Source: Owenia fusiformis (Eukaryota > Annelida > Polychaeta > Sabellida > Oweniidae). Taken from it: a stretch of 64,000 nucleotides of DNA. Position 1 is the stretch's first letter; each line of letters starts with the position of its first letter. The notes beneath the pieces were generated by a model. It was not told where the DNA came from. It saw only the letters and a program-made list of their open reading frames with translations, and did not search any database. The stretch lies in the NCBI GenBank assembly GCA_903813345.2, contig CAIIXF020000006.1, positions 14,884,348-14,948,347 on the forward strand. The letters are read 5' to 3'. This document shows positions 34,263-45,641 of the stretch, piece by piece. A program made the position numbers and the translations under genes.

Positions 34263-35247
34263 CATTTGAATACAAACTATGCAAATTATGCTTGCTAGTC
34301 ATTTCCAAATGCTGGTTTACAAATGTGACTGTTACCTAGTATCAAGCTTTAGTTTCCAATATGCTTTAAGTAAAAACTGAACTCATTGACACCAAATTAT
34401 TTTGTTTGATTTATGAAGCATACTAATGTCCTGGTTATTCTAATATAAAAAAAAATAGATACATACTCAGTCGATCAATAAGTTCTGAGAAAAATACTCT
34501 AAAACTTAAAAGTTTTGTGACTGTTTCTTTCAAATTTTCATAGTAGATGTTAAATAATGACATGAATTAGAATGTAAATTTTATCAATTAACTCTAGTTT
34601 GCTAGAAAATATGATTAGTATGGTTACTTGTGTTTTGGGTAGGCAAGGCAAGTGTTCAAATATTTGGGAATGAAGTGTTCATACAACAGAAGTATTAATT
34701 CACACATCACTAGAGATTCCAAGTGAAGAATTGAAGATGTTTATCTTCTTTGATATACAGGGTATGCCAGCCACCTACTTTACGAAATGAATCCAGACAG
34801 TTATGAAAAGAATCAAAGAATCGTGAAGCTAAATCATAATAGAAGTCATAATTTTGAGAGGTAGATGATTCTCAGGTCATTAAAACTAATAAATACAAAC
34901 AATAACATTTTTACTATTGTCACTTGAGCTTATCCTTATTTGACTTGGAATGACGGTTCATTGGGTGCATATTAAATGTTAAAGGGTTTTAAATGCCTCA
35001 TTGGTTATATATTATATCTTTAAAACCTTAATAGTACAAATAAAATTGTTTTCAAAGTATTCTACTTGTTTATAAACAAATGATAGATCCAATAATGACC
35101 TTAGTTCACCTTGTCATACTTTGGTATCATGAGGTGCCATGCCAAAATGTAAAATCTCTTATACTGTAGTTCTAACACTTGCGCTCAAACCCAGGTCTAT
35201 AGCACGAATGAATTAGAGTAACACAACACAATCTACTTTCAGTGCTG
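34263..35247. other. 3' flank of the GT10 gene
   Basis: Presumed 3' UTR (minus strand) and spacer. I found no canonical AATAAA on the minus strand close to the stop codon. No other feature. Confidence 0.4.
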
Positions 35248-35575
35248 CTATATCCATTTTCCACTTCCAATACATACATCTGGACCTCTCCACCATTTCT
35301 CCACATCTGAATAAAACTTTGGTTTATAATATTCTGAGTCTACAGCATGTACCATACTACACATGCGACACCACCAGTATGTATTGATAAACTCCCCTGT
35401 CCCTTTCCATTGGAAATACTCATTATATAAATTATCATCTTGGTCTAGTTTGTGCAGATATTTGGCCAATGCTTCTGGGTTTGCAAACTCATCCACATGT
35501 ATAAAGCTACGGGGTGGGCCAACCCGTTTGTAGTCATCAGGGTGGGCACCCATAACTATTGGGATTACATTGTGC
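35248..35575 (-). CDS. GT10 alpha-1,3-fucosyltransferase (FucTA/core type), last exon
   Basis: Encodes the C-terminal 109 residues after a phase-2 junction and ends at TAG (35250-35248). Joined to the upstream exon it reads VNGLG-HNVIPIVMGAHPDDYKRVGPPRSFIHVDEF, i.e. the second half of the glycosyltransferase-family-10 donor-binding motif. NPEALAKYLHKLDQDDNLYNEYFQWKG is the usual following helix pair. The tail contains CRMC and a final Cys (VCIGSGKWI), as in invertebrate and plant core alpha-1,3-fucosyltransferases, which carry a conserved CXXC near the C-terminus. The acceptor on the minus strand is TATATACTTCCAG|G, AG at 35577-35576. Confidence 0.92.
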
Positions 35576-35765
35576 CTGGAAGTATATAAGAAGATTCATT
35601 AAAATTGAACAATGAAAGGTTGTTCATAGATGTCCATTTAGACCATAAATATTGAAAATGAAATGGTTTGTGCAGTTATGAAAAACATATTTTAACCATC
35701 TAATCCCTTAAAATTACTTTACAGAGCAAAATGTCAATTCATATTAGATATACAGCAAACATACA

Positions 35766-35907
35766 GTGGCCGTAGCTTACCAAAATTGAGAGAAATATGC
35801 AGTATAAAATATAGGGATAAGCAGTACGATGTGGGTTTTCTATATCAAATTTTTTAAGCTAAAGCCGCCATACGCCAGCTGTAGAGCAAATGATTGAGGC
35901 ATTCGAT
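35766..35907. mobile_element. Partial TIR element, CATTTGCTC family
   Basis: GTGGCCGTAGCTTACC, ATAAGCAG and AAGCTAAAGCCGCCATACG match 17065-17229, ending AGCAAATGATTGAGGCATT. The left end is incomplete. Confidence 0.5.
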
Positions 35908-36682
35908 ACTGATATACATGTACATATAACAATGGTTTCTGAATTCCACGTAAATCATGTAAATGTACTAAATAAAACATTCTGAAGCTCCAGAGTTACA
36001 GGTTGACAGGCCATTATACATGATGATCATTAATCTCATCAATTTTTGTTTACATTCACCTGTTTCAACAGTTCAAGTGATAAACCACAAAATTGTTAAT
36101 GGTAGATACATCAACATACTGTACTTATTTGTGGAAAAGTCAGTTTCCCTTTTTATACACAGTACTATTCAACCTTTAAGTATCACTATAAATGTGCAAA
36201 TAGGAGAATAATATGATGATTTCCTTACTAATAACTCCCTAATCCAATAATCACACTGGTATTAATAGTATAATTTACATTGTTCCATTGTGTGATATTC
36301 ATTTTCTGATTCATATCAAAACAAGAACTTTCTGTAACCAGCATTTTTTTAGTAAACCATTGAATACAGCTCTCAAACCATGAGATACCCAAAACGTGGT
36401 TGATGGTCACAATTATACTAACCCGTCATTTGGAAAGTTTTATTTGAATCATTTTATAACTCCAAAAAGAACATTCTTTTTTACTCATGATATGATCTTT
36501 GATCCTCTAATGAATTTGAGGATTTATGTGCATTTTATGTAGATCTCAAACACATACTGATATGTAGACATCTAGGATTATGTTAGCTTTTCAATAATGT
36601 CAGATGCGATTAGACTGGGGTTATTTATTATAATTGATATCCATTCATTCGAGTCAGTCTGAACTCTAATCAATTCACTCTA

Positions 36683-36841
36683 CAGTAAAACCTGTCTAAG
36701 TGGAACACATTTGGTACCTCTAAAGTGTTCCACTTGGGATGTGTTCATTTAACATTAAGTCAGTTGGTCTTGGGACTTTGAATTGTTCAACAAACAGAGG
36801 TGTTCCACTTCTAGAGGTGTTCAATTTTACAGGTTTCACTG
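36683..36841. mobile_element. Short pogo/Tigger-like element (copy of 132-305)
   Basis: CAGTAAAACCTGT to ACAGGTTTCACTG between TA dinucleotides. Shared with copy A, so it was inserted before the duplication. Confidence 0.72.
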
Positions 36842-36977
36842 TATGGTATTGTATAAATAATATTTCAATCAGAAATCACTACACTGCATTTCTGCTGAAA
36901 GATGCATTTTAGATCGTTAAGATCACATCAGGATTATTGTTAACTGTAAAAACATATCTGATAAGTATAGTATAGTA

Positions 36978-37145
36978 GAGTGAAACCTGTAAAGTGGAAC
37001 ACCTCTGTTGGTGGAACACTTTTCAGAGTTCCAACTTCCATGACCAACTGACTAAATGATTAACAAACCCATCTAAATGAAACACCTTCCAAGTGGAACA
37101 CTTTTTAGAGGTATCAAAGGTGTTCTACTTCAACAGGTTTTACTG
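36978..37145. mobile_element. Short pogo/Tigger-like element (copy of 444-576, longer)
   Basis: Begins GAGTGAAACCTGT (first base mutated) and ends ACAGGTTTTACTG before TA. It keeps about 35 bp (AAATGAAACACCTTCC region) missing from the copy at 444-576. Confidence 0.68.
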
Positions 37146-38198
37146 TATTTTGATTAGATTGGCTAAGGGGGGGGGGGGTGTAAATGGATTTGATCACTTG
37201 TAAAGGGTAATATGGGTAGTTGAAACAAAAATGGTGTGAAAGAAGAATTGATATAACATCTGTTAAAAAATAAGTATTCAGGGTAATGCAAGTGTGCTGG
37301 TTGTGGCCATTATCAGGTCATCATAAGAATAGCAGAATATGTCACTTGAAGAAATAAATACCATCTCTGGCCATTAATCATTTTTATTCAACTCCTTTGT
37401 TTGAAAACATTTCCGGAACCTTTTCTTTATGATTTATTGTTCGACTTCAAATTATATTGTCCCGTTTACATGGAAAAAAATGTTCATGTGCCATGTTTTA
37501 TTCAGTACGATTATCTTTAAGTTGCTGAAGTATAAATCTGTAAATAATACCTCCCAACTTCGATAAATTATAACACAACACACAGTGATCGCACTTTGAA
37601 GAGAAAAATGGCTGCATGTGATCTACCGAGGAAGCAAGGCTTTGTAGAAAGGGGAGAGACTGAAATTGATTTTTTTTAGTTGTTCCTTTCTCGGATTCTA
37701 TGTATAAAACTTATTTCAAGGTGCTCGATAAGGTACTTATATTTCGCCCAGGATATACCCCCAAAATCTCCCATAACATCAGAGAACCCTCATATATAGC
37801 AAATGAATAATACCTTTATATTTAATGAATGTATGAAAAATAAAATTCTTGTTTTATTTCCTTGATAATAGCATGTTCTGATAATGATTATCTAACATAT
37901 TTTAAATTCTGATATATTTCTCTCCATTTTAAACCTACACATCGGTCTAGAACACAATCTTGGGTTGTTCCAGGGCAAACTGTAAAATTTTGAGCTTTGA
38001 TGAAAGTATATACATTATGGTGAACAAATGGGGCAAATCATGTGTACAAATCAAGATAAATGTGTTATTCTGAGGATTGTTCTTTGAATTGCTTGATTGT
38101 CGCCGACAATATTATTTTTGGAAGGTTTCTAAATTTAGAATGTGACATCACTACTGAATTAGAACATTCAATATTAGTAGCGTTACTTGAGTTTCGCA

Positions 38199-38265
38199 GT
38201 TGGATGCTGGTCTTCTGGTAGAATGCTTGCTGTGCACGCAGACGGCAGTGGTTCGATCACCACCC
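38199..38265 (+). repeat. tRNA-derived SINE-like segment (copy B)
   Basis: Same A-box-like and B-box-like words as at 1637-1703, with no change between the two copies. Confidence 0.5.
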
Positions 38266-41200
38266 ATGTTTTATTTTTTGTTTTTTAACTAAATGATTGC
38301 GCTTTGATATTATGCAGAAAAACAGTTTTTTGTCCATCAGTCCTGTCTGTCCGTCCATCCATCCGTCTGTCCGGAGTATAAATCAAGAAGTAGTTGACAG
38401 TTTTCCTTCATATAATAATAAGTGGTTGTACACAAAAAAAAAATTTCCAAATGACCACCAATTCAAACAGGGCTTCCTTCATTCAAATGAAAGGTGTTGA
38501 GTAATGAGTAGTTTATCACAAATATCTAATTAATATCTAATTAATATCTACATATCCTACACTAAAAGGCACAAACTGCTATATTAAAATAAAAATAACA
38601 AAACAACACATCAAACCCTTTTATGGATATTTATATCTTTTATGAACAATTTAGAACTAAATATGTCTGAGAAACTAAACAGTGTTTGTTGGGAGTTGTT
38701 TCTATTTAGAATAGCATTGTAATATAACTGAATTCCCAAGCCCCAGGTCAATATGTGATTCAATATAACTCCAAGCTTTAAATCAATAGATCAATAGACT
38801 AACATGAAACAATAACGCAGATGCGAGTAGGTAGGTACCAGTTTCATCACCAGGGGCTCGTTCGGGTCAGATAGCAGGCCGGGTATAGTAGAAAGTTCCC
38901 TTTAACTTAAATTACATCTGTTTTAGTGGTTAAATTTTCATATAACCCTTATGTATCTAATATTTATGCAAATTAAAATATGTCCAGGAAAAGAAAATGT
39001 TATCTGTCCAAAAGAAAAAATATTTCACTTTTTGTGATTTTGTAACATGGGGTCTATGGGGAATTAACACGAACTAGAAGTCGCATTTTCAAAAAAAATT
39101 TAATTTTCAAAGTTGATAAACAATTTTTGAAACCATATTTCTAGATGTACTTTACATGTAGATTTCAAATATGACATCACTATGACTGAATTTTGAATAT
39201 TTAATGACATAAATCAAGATTCCTTTTACTCACATATAATTGACTATTAACAATTGCAGTTGAATAATGTTTTTGCATCCTTCAAGATCAGTCATTCACC
39301 GCTTTCCTAGCAGATCATGTCATGCAGTTTTGGTACATTATGCTCAAACAGATTTGGTATATCAATAATGATTTAATCAATTTATTTACCAGAGTTTCCC
39401 GTGAATAGGCCCATGGGCATTTATTTGAAATTGGGGTGTTTGAATTAGTTTTTTCCCTCTTTATAATGGCCCATGCGGATGGGCATTCATTTTGAGTACT
39501 CCTCAATAATGTCTAGTAAGTGAAAACATTCGAGAAAAGGATTGAATAGTATCCAGTACAGAGTCCAGTAGGCTATTGAATAAAAACAGCCTGGGAAAAA
39601 TCAGAAATGGCAATCAGAACAGAGAATTGACATGCAGATGTAGCAAAAATAAGAGAAAAGCTCACATCAGTGTCAGTGTTTATGATACTATTGCATGAGT
39701 ATGAAGCCCATAAGTCAACTGTACGATCTATAATATTGCTTGAAATAAACACCCTCTTAAGAAACACCCATTTCTCATAGAAAAATGATTTTTCCCTCTT
39801 AATAAAGTCCTAAGGGCAGAGGCTTAGGTCTTTTTGAAACTGTACTAGTCCCAGGGACCACTAAAAGGCATTTGTTTTTGGTTTTCTTTCAAATAAATGC
39901 CCTGTGCAAAATAAAAGCCCAGTGGGCCTATTCATGAGAACAGATTTGCTACTCGCAGATTTAGTACACTTTGGTTGAACAGAATTAGTAAACTATGATG
40001 ATATGACTGAACAGAGTTTGTGATATCAAGTTAAACACTTGATAAAATACTAGACTGAAGTATTGCATAGTTTTGTAGAAATATGGTGGGCATGACATTG
40101 ACAACTACAATGTAGGGAATAGTCTAATCAATGTAAGAGCCTGTCAGACCACAATCTACATGCCGATCTACTAGTCTACCATTTTCAAAAATACCATTGC
40201 GGTATTAGTATTATTCCCTGTTTGAGCTCCCAAAATGTGAATAAGCTCCAATATTTATGTCATTTGTGAATAATTTAGAGTGATGTCTACACTTAATTTA
40301 TTATTAATCCCATGTAAATTTCCATTTTCATACTAATTTTTTGATTTAAACTATGACCCCTCTGTTATCTGATCAAAGGGGCTGTATCAATAATTAACAA
40401 AGCTATCAACTGGAGCCATTTAACATTATACATTACCTAATCATGATAATACATATTCTCCAGGGAGGCCAGCATGGGGAATAGTGTGCTGTGTTAGTTA
40501 TATATTTTGATGGAATGCCAAGAGAACACTTACATTACATCATGGCAGGTAGACCATGACATCTCAGCCATGTTAGTGAAACAGAAAGATTTGATGGGTA
40601 TTAGGACTGTTAAAGCAGGCCCGTGTAGTGGGCCGTGGCTAGCTTTTGCTTAGGGGATTTAGTTTTTTTTCTGTTAAATGAAAAAAAAACTGAAAAAATC
40701 CCATCTTATCCCAACCTATAGTTCAATAAAAAAACATGATTTATCAAGTATTTGATTTTACATGTTCATGTACTATTTAATAAAATATCTAATCATCTAG
40801 ATAAAGACGACAATGAAACCTGTCTTATCCAAACACTTTTGGGATCAGCCAAAAGTATTTGGATGAGCAGGTGTTTACATTTCATGTTTTTCACATGGGA
40901 GACAATGGGAGATTATAGAATAGGAAACAAGATAAGTGTTTAGATTGAGAGATGCTCTGATTTGAGAGGTGCTCAGATGTACAGATTTAAATGTAGTTTG
41001 GTTAACTATTCATAAATCAGACACATGAATCTGGAGCGGCTTTTACTTGACGTTTGGTACATTGGGGCATCCAAAGGTTAAAACAAGATTAGATGCTGTT
41101 GAGTGTTGAAAGTAAGAAACATGAATCTGTCTTTTGGGGTGATAAAATGGCAAATAGGGCTGCATTTTGAAAATTTTAATTTTACATGTAATTTTAACAA

Positions 41201-41441
41201 AAAGAGGATTTTCAAAGAAACAGATTTTAACTAATATATTGTGTCTTTGTCGAAATCAATAGAGGAAAATAGGTAATAGGACTGGTGTATCAAATAACAG
41301 GCATGTTAATGCAACAAAGTTGAATATTTAAAATAAGGTGAGAATTAAATGTATTATTAACATTATAATAAAAGGAAAACAGGTGTGAGATTACTTATAG
41401 AATTATAATTGTATTGGGTTATTATAGTGTATTGTTCATCG

Positions 41442-42290
41442 TTAAGTAGTTTTTTTTGTATTAAATCAATAGGCAGAAAACATTGATATTAGCCTACCTT
41501 TTAAATAAAATATAAATTACCATACTATTGATCTCACCTGATTGTAACTAAATGAACTCTAAAATTGGTATTGAAAATATATTCAAGTGTACACTTTGGT
41601 GTAGACAAAATGTAAACTGTCTTTTCCAGATCGTTGACTTATGTCATCAGAAATTATACCCTCATCCCATTGGTATAATGATCATAGGCGTAGCCAGGGG
41701 AGTAACCATAACCAATAAAAATGTAACAAACGAGATAGAAGAAAAGAGCTTTAATACGCTTTTTATTTGAAGCTGCCTTCTAGCTCAACTTTGACGGAAG
41801 TTGCATCAAATTTTGTAAAATTCAAAATAAATCTTAAATTTTGGGCTTGTTTATGTCACAAACTGAACTGACTGACTGAAAATGTGATCGCATCCCCTGA
41901 CTGAATGCTGGCTTCGCCCCTGTTGATGACCTATACTGTAATTGATCTGAACCAAAACAGATACAAAACTGATGATTTAACATGTGCCTAATGCATTGTG
42001 TTAGTGCTTTTCATCATTTAAAATATCTACACTGCATGATTAACATTTTGATATTGCAACACATGGTTACACTTATAAATTATGTCATATGAATTAATTC
42101 GAATGCAACAAATCTAATAAAGATATGTGTTTGCTATTGAAGCATGCTGCCCTTGTTTGCATCTGTCATGAATGAATGAATATTCTGTGTTAAAATTAAA
42201 GCTGGATAAATTAGCAAAATAAAAACAGCAAACTCAGGAAACAGTTATCCAACGAACCAATTTCAAGTTGAACCAAAAATGGGGCCCTTT
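41442..42290. repeat. 850-bp tandem duplication, copy 1
   Basis: Begins TTAAGTAGTTTTTT and repeats at an offset of 849-850 bp, essentially identical apart from one T in a homopolymer. It includes CATAGGCGTAGCCAGGGG (about 41686) and GGCTTCGCCCCTG (about 41909), ends of a short hAT-like element. Confidence 0.95.
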
Positions 42291-43140
42291 TTAAGTAGTT
42301 TTTTTTTGTATTAAATCAATAGGCAGAAAACATTGATATTAGCCTACCTTTTAAATAAAATATAAATTACCATACTATTGATCTCACCTGATTGTAACTA
42401 AATGAACTCTAAAATTGGTATTGAAAATATATTCAAGTGTACACTTTGGTGTAGACAAAATGTAAACTGTCTTTTCCAGATCGTTGACTTATGTCATCAG
42501 AAATTATACCCTCATCCCATTGGTATAATGATCATAGGCGTAGCCAGGGGAGTAACCATAACCAATAAAAATGTAACAAACGAGATAGAAGAAAAGAGCT
42601 TTAATACGCTTTTTATTTGAAGCTGCCTTCTAGCTCAACTTTGACGGAAGTTGCATCAAATTTTGTAAAATTCAAAATAAATCTTAAATTTTGGGCTTGT
42701 TTATGTCACAAACTGAACTGACTGACTGAAAATGTGATCGCATCCCCTGACTGAATGCTGGCTTCGCCCCTGTTGATGACCTATACTGTAATTGATCTGA
42801 ACCAAAACAGATACAAAACTGATGATTTAACATGTGCCTAATGCATTGTGTTAGTGCTTTTCATCATTTAAAATATCTACACTGCATGATTAACATTTTG
42901 ATATTGCAACACATGGTTACACTTATAAATTATGTCATATGAATTAATTCGAATGCAACAAATCTAATAAAGATATGTGTTTGCTATTGAAGCATGCTGC
43001 CCTTGTTTGCATCTGTCATGAATGAATGAATATTCTGTGTTAAAATTAAAGCTGGATAAATTAGCAAAATAAAAACAGCAAACTCAGGAAACAGTTATCC
43101 AACGAACCAATTTCAAGTTGAACCAAAAATGGGGCCCTTT
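42291..43140. repeat. 850-bp tandem duplication, copy 2
   Basis: Second copy. All three junctions (left, middle, right) have TTAA at the breakpoint, consistent with end joining or slippage at TTAA microhomology, or with an assembly duplication. Confidence 0.95.
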
Positions 43141-43584
43141 TTAAATTGATCCAGCCATTTTAATAATTTTCTCTATTTTATAGATCCAATTCAATGGCCA
43201 CAGTGAAATTTGAGTCAAATCTGACTTTTCATTTTTGATTTATTGCTTGACAGTAAATGGAAAAATCAGAATTTGACAAAAGTTATGTGAGTATTATACT
43301 GTTAACCTTTTCATTCTTGAGACTAATGCTTTACCCGTCACAGTAATAAGACTAGCCATAGGCGAATGAGAAAAAATGCAATTTTTAAATATCTTGATAG
43401 TTTTTCTTAATTATGCATGGCCATGATTTATGTCACAAGAAATGATGTGTGAATGATTAATTTTTTGATACATGTATATTGAAAAATAATTTCAATGTTA
43501 GCTGGCTTTATTCCTTAATTCCACTCAACCCTTCAGTTGAAAACATGACCAACCTGACATTTTAGTGAAAGTACAAGTACTTAC

Positions 43585-44672
43585 CCCAAACCATTGACGT
43601 AGAATTTCTCTGTTATGTAATCCCTACAGTTTGAGTTCTCAAATGACAGATAAAACTTATAATCATTATCTAACATGTCAAAGCATTTTCCACTTTGAGA
43701 TCTTGGACATTTCTTAACACCACAACTGCCATATATATCAACTTCAATATATTTTCCTAGCTCTTCTGCATATTGTTTACGGTTATTTCTAGCTCCACAG
43801 TTTGACACGAACCATGCTACTTTTTTAGTTTTTCCAGCTGCATAATTTTTATTCTGTGGTTTAGTCAGCTGGGAAACATTATAAGGCACAAATTTCTCAT
43901 AAGGCGCGACTATATCCGAGTCGTGACGGTATGTTGAAGTCCAGTTGAACTGATTAGCGAATCTGGTGAGACCTGGGGTGTGATAGGGTGACTCTAAGAA
44001 ATAGACAGCCCATATCTGCCCTGGAGGACGTTTATGGAATGGTTGAGCGAGGGAATGTTGGAAAAGAAGAGCATCAGCTTGAGCAGCCTTGCTCCTATCA
44101 TCTGAAATATCACATTCTGTTACTGGACAGTTTTGGTCAATTAAAGTCTGACGACCACGCTTGGCCCAGTTTCCTAGACCATTATAGGCAATTATTTTTT
44201 TGATAGGTCTTTCTGCGGCTGGTCTGCGGACACTGTCAGGCACAAGACCAAGCTGAGTAACAATCCTATCTCCATTTGGTACATCAGCTGGCCAGATGGG
44301 TGGATTAGGATCACGAATGTGATGGTCTTTGATGCAGTCCCCTAAACGTCCTCCACACTCCTTAGAAGTAAATTCTCCATATTTTTCTCCATACGTATAA
44401 TTTGCTATCTGGAAATGAGATCGATGTTTTGGAGGCTCAGCTTTATCATCTCCTCCTTTATGGTTATTTGCATCGATATCTTCACGTATCACATGTTCAT
44501 GAAATGGCTGTAAAACCTGTTTGAGAGGTTTACCCTGATCAAAGTCAGAACCCCATGGTCTTTGTTGAACTCCTGGCTTCCATTCATCCATGTAATATAA
44601 ATTGAATAAAATCACCAGAACAGTACATATCACTATACCAAGTGTAACAGCTCTTCTTGGATGTATCCTCAT
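43585..44672 (-). CDS. GT10 alpha-1,3-fucosyltransferase (FucTA/core type), first coding exon
   Basis: Encodes residues 1-362 plus two bases of Gly363; the joined protein has 471 residues. MRIHPRRAVTLGIVICTVLV gives a short basic tail and one transmembrane segment (about 8-26): a type II Golgi protein. A long stem follows, then YFLESPYHTPG and FNWTSTYRHDSDI (242-254), the family-10 motif that precedes the donor domain, and YKFYLSFENSNCRDYITEKF (338-357), the GDP-fucose-binding motif. The product should transfer alpha-1,3-fucose, probably to the N-glycan core, because length and C-terminal cysteines resemble FucTA; a Lewis-type role is not excluded. The start is the first ATG in frame (44672-44670). 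A few upstream codons are open but lack an ATG. Confidence 0.92.
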
Positions 44673-44876
44673 GTTACACTGATCCTGTTGGTATCTCCTT
44701 ATTTCATATATGCACAACTTGGACGGACCTATATTGCTTTGGTAGGTTTTTTAATAAGTTCTTCAAGATTTTGTGGCCTAGTTTCATACCTGTTTTGATT
44801 CAGGCAATGTAATCAAGGTGCTTATATTGTTAACTACTTTACTGAGATACTCGTCCAACGTCATTTGTTACGGAAC
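44673..44876 (-). other. Probable 5' UTR of GT10 exon
   Basis: On the minus strand CCATATATTTTCAG|GTTCCG gives a good acceptor with exon start at 44876. A matching donor CAGGACTG|GTAAGTAGC lies at 46372/46371, so a non-coding leader exon ending at 46372 is possible. Inferred from splice consensus only. Confidence 0.4.
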
Positions 44877-45094
44877 CTGAAAATATATGGAAATATTGGT
44901 TATTAACTATCAACCAATTTACAGTACTATAACACAAACTGGTATTACTGTTTGCAATTAATTAATCAGTTTAGATATTGCCAGGAGGAAATAAACACAA
45001 TTGAAATTGTTTGATCAGAATAGTTTGAATTATAAATTTGATTAAGCAATTGCCATAGGCGAGCTTTGTTATGTCATATTCGTTTGTAATAATA

Positions 45095-45641
45095 CAGTGT
45101 GACACAAAAAATGCCACCCACATAATGTTGTGTAACTTTTTTTGTTTGCAGGATTTGTGACTTTTTCTTTTGGATATCAAAACAAGACTCATAAGAGCAA
45201 CTCCACAAGAAGGTTCAGATGACTAAGCTCAACTAGATGTACTTTTATGAGTGTTATTAGATGTGCTCTAAATCTCAGGCACACCTGGATTCTATGAGCA
45301 AAGTTAATTGACAATCCTAACACATTGCTACATAGAAATGGCCTCTTCAATTGTTCTATGGTATGGGGGTTTGTTACATACACATGATCCTTCAAGTACC
45401 CCCCAGATAAAAATTTAGAGGGTTCATGTCAGGTGAATGTGTTCAACAACTTTGCCAGTAGATTCCAGAAGATTCCCAGCAAAGGAATGGATGATATTTA
45501 GAGCACATTTTGTAACGTTTATAAAAATTCATCTAGTTGAGCTTGTCATTGGAACCTTTGAGGTGCAAAAGAAAAAGTCAAAAATCCTGCAGAAAAAAAG
45601 TTATGCAACATTATGTTGGTGGCACTTTTTGTGTCACCCTG
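45095..45641. mobile_element. Tc1/mariner-type MITE with long TIRs and TA TSD
   Basis: Flanked by TA (45093-45094, 45642-45643). Ends CAGTGTGACACAAAAAATGC and GCACTTTTTGTGTCACCCTG are inverse, and pairing continues for at least 80 bp (GTTGTGTAACTTTTTTTG against GAAAAAAAGTTATGCAAC). A second pair of inverse segments lies further in (AAGCTCAACTAGATG against CATCTAGTTGAGCTT). No transposase frame. It lies just upstream of the GT10 coding exon. Confidence 0.8.

Larger units (their letters stand above)
36552..40170. repeat. Segmental repeat, copy B (partner at 1-3557)
   Basis: Same orientation as copy A, a few per cent diverged. Differences include a ~15-bp deletion at about 36750, extra sequence near 39055-39090 (GGGGAATTAACACGAACTAG), and loss of the A-run. 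It lies wholly in the GT10 intron, starting about 980 bp from the last exon. It contains short pogo-like elements (36683-36841, 36978-37145) and the SINE-like segment at 38199-38265. Confidence 0.95.
35576..43584 (-). other. GT10 gene intron (8.0 kb)
   Basis: Donor GG|GTAAGTAC at 43584-43583 and acceptor at 35577-35576, phase 2. It contains a short TIR element, copy B of the segmental repeat, and an 850-bp tandem duplication. 40171-41441 and 43144-43580 contain no recognised feature apart from a CAATGAAACCTGTCTTATCC pogo-like end at about 40811. Confidence 0.88.

Noticed and set aside
41686-41921. Complete hAT MITE between CATAGGCGTAGCCAGGGG and GGCTTCGCCCCTG
   Set aside because: The ends are suggestive but I find no 8-bp target duplication. 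Mentioned only within the duplicated block.
41552-42620. Two identical 72-codon frames
   Set aside because: By-product of the 850-bp duplication inside the GT10 intron.
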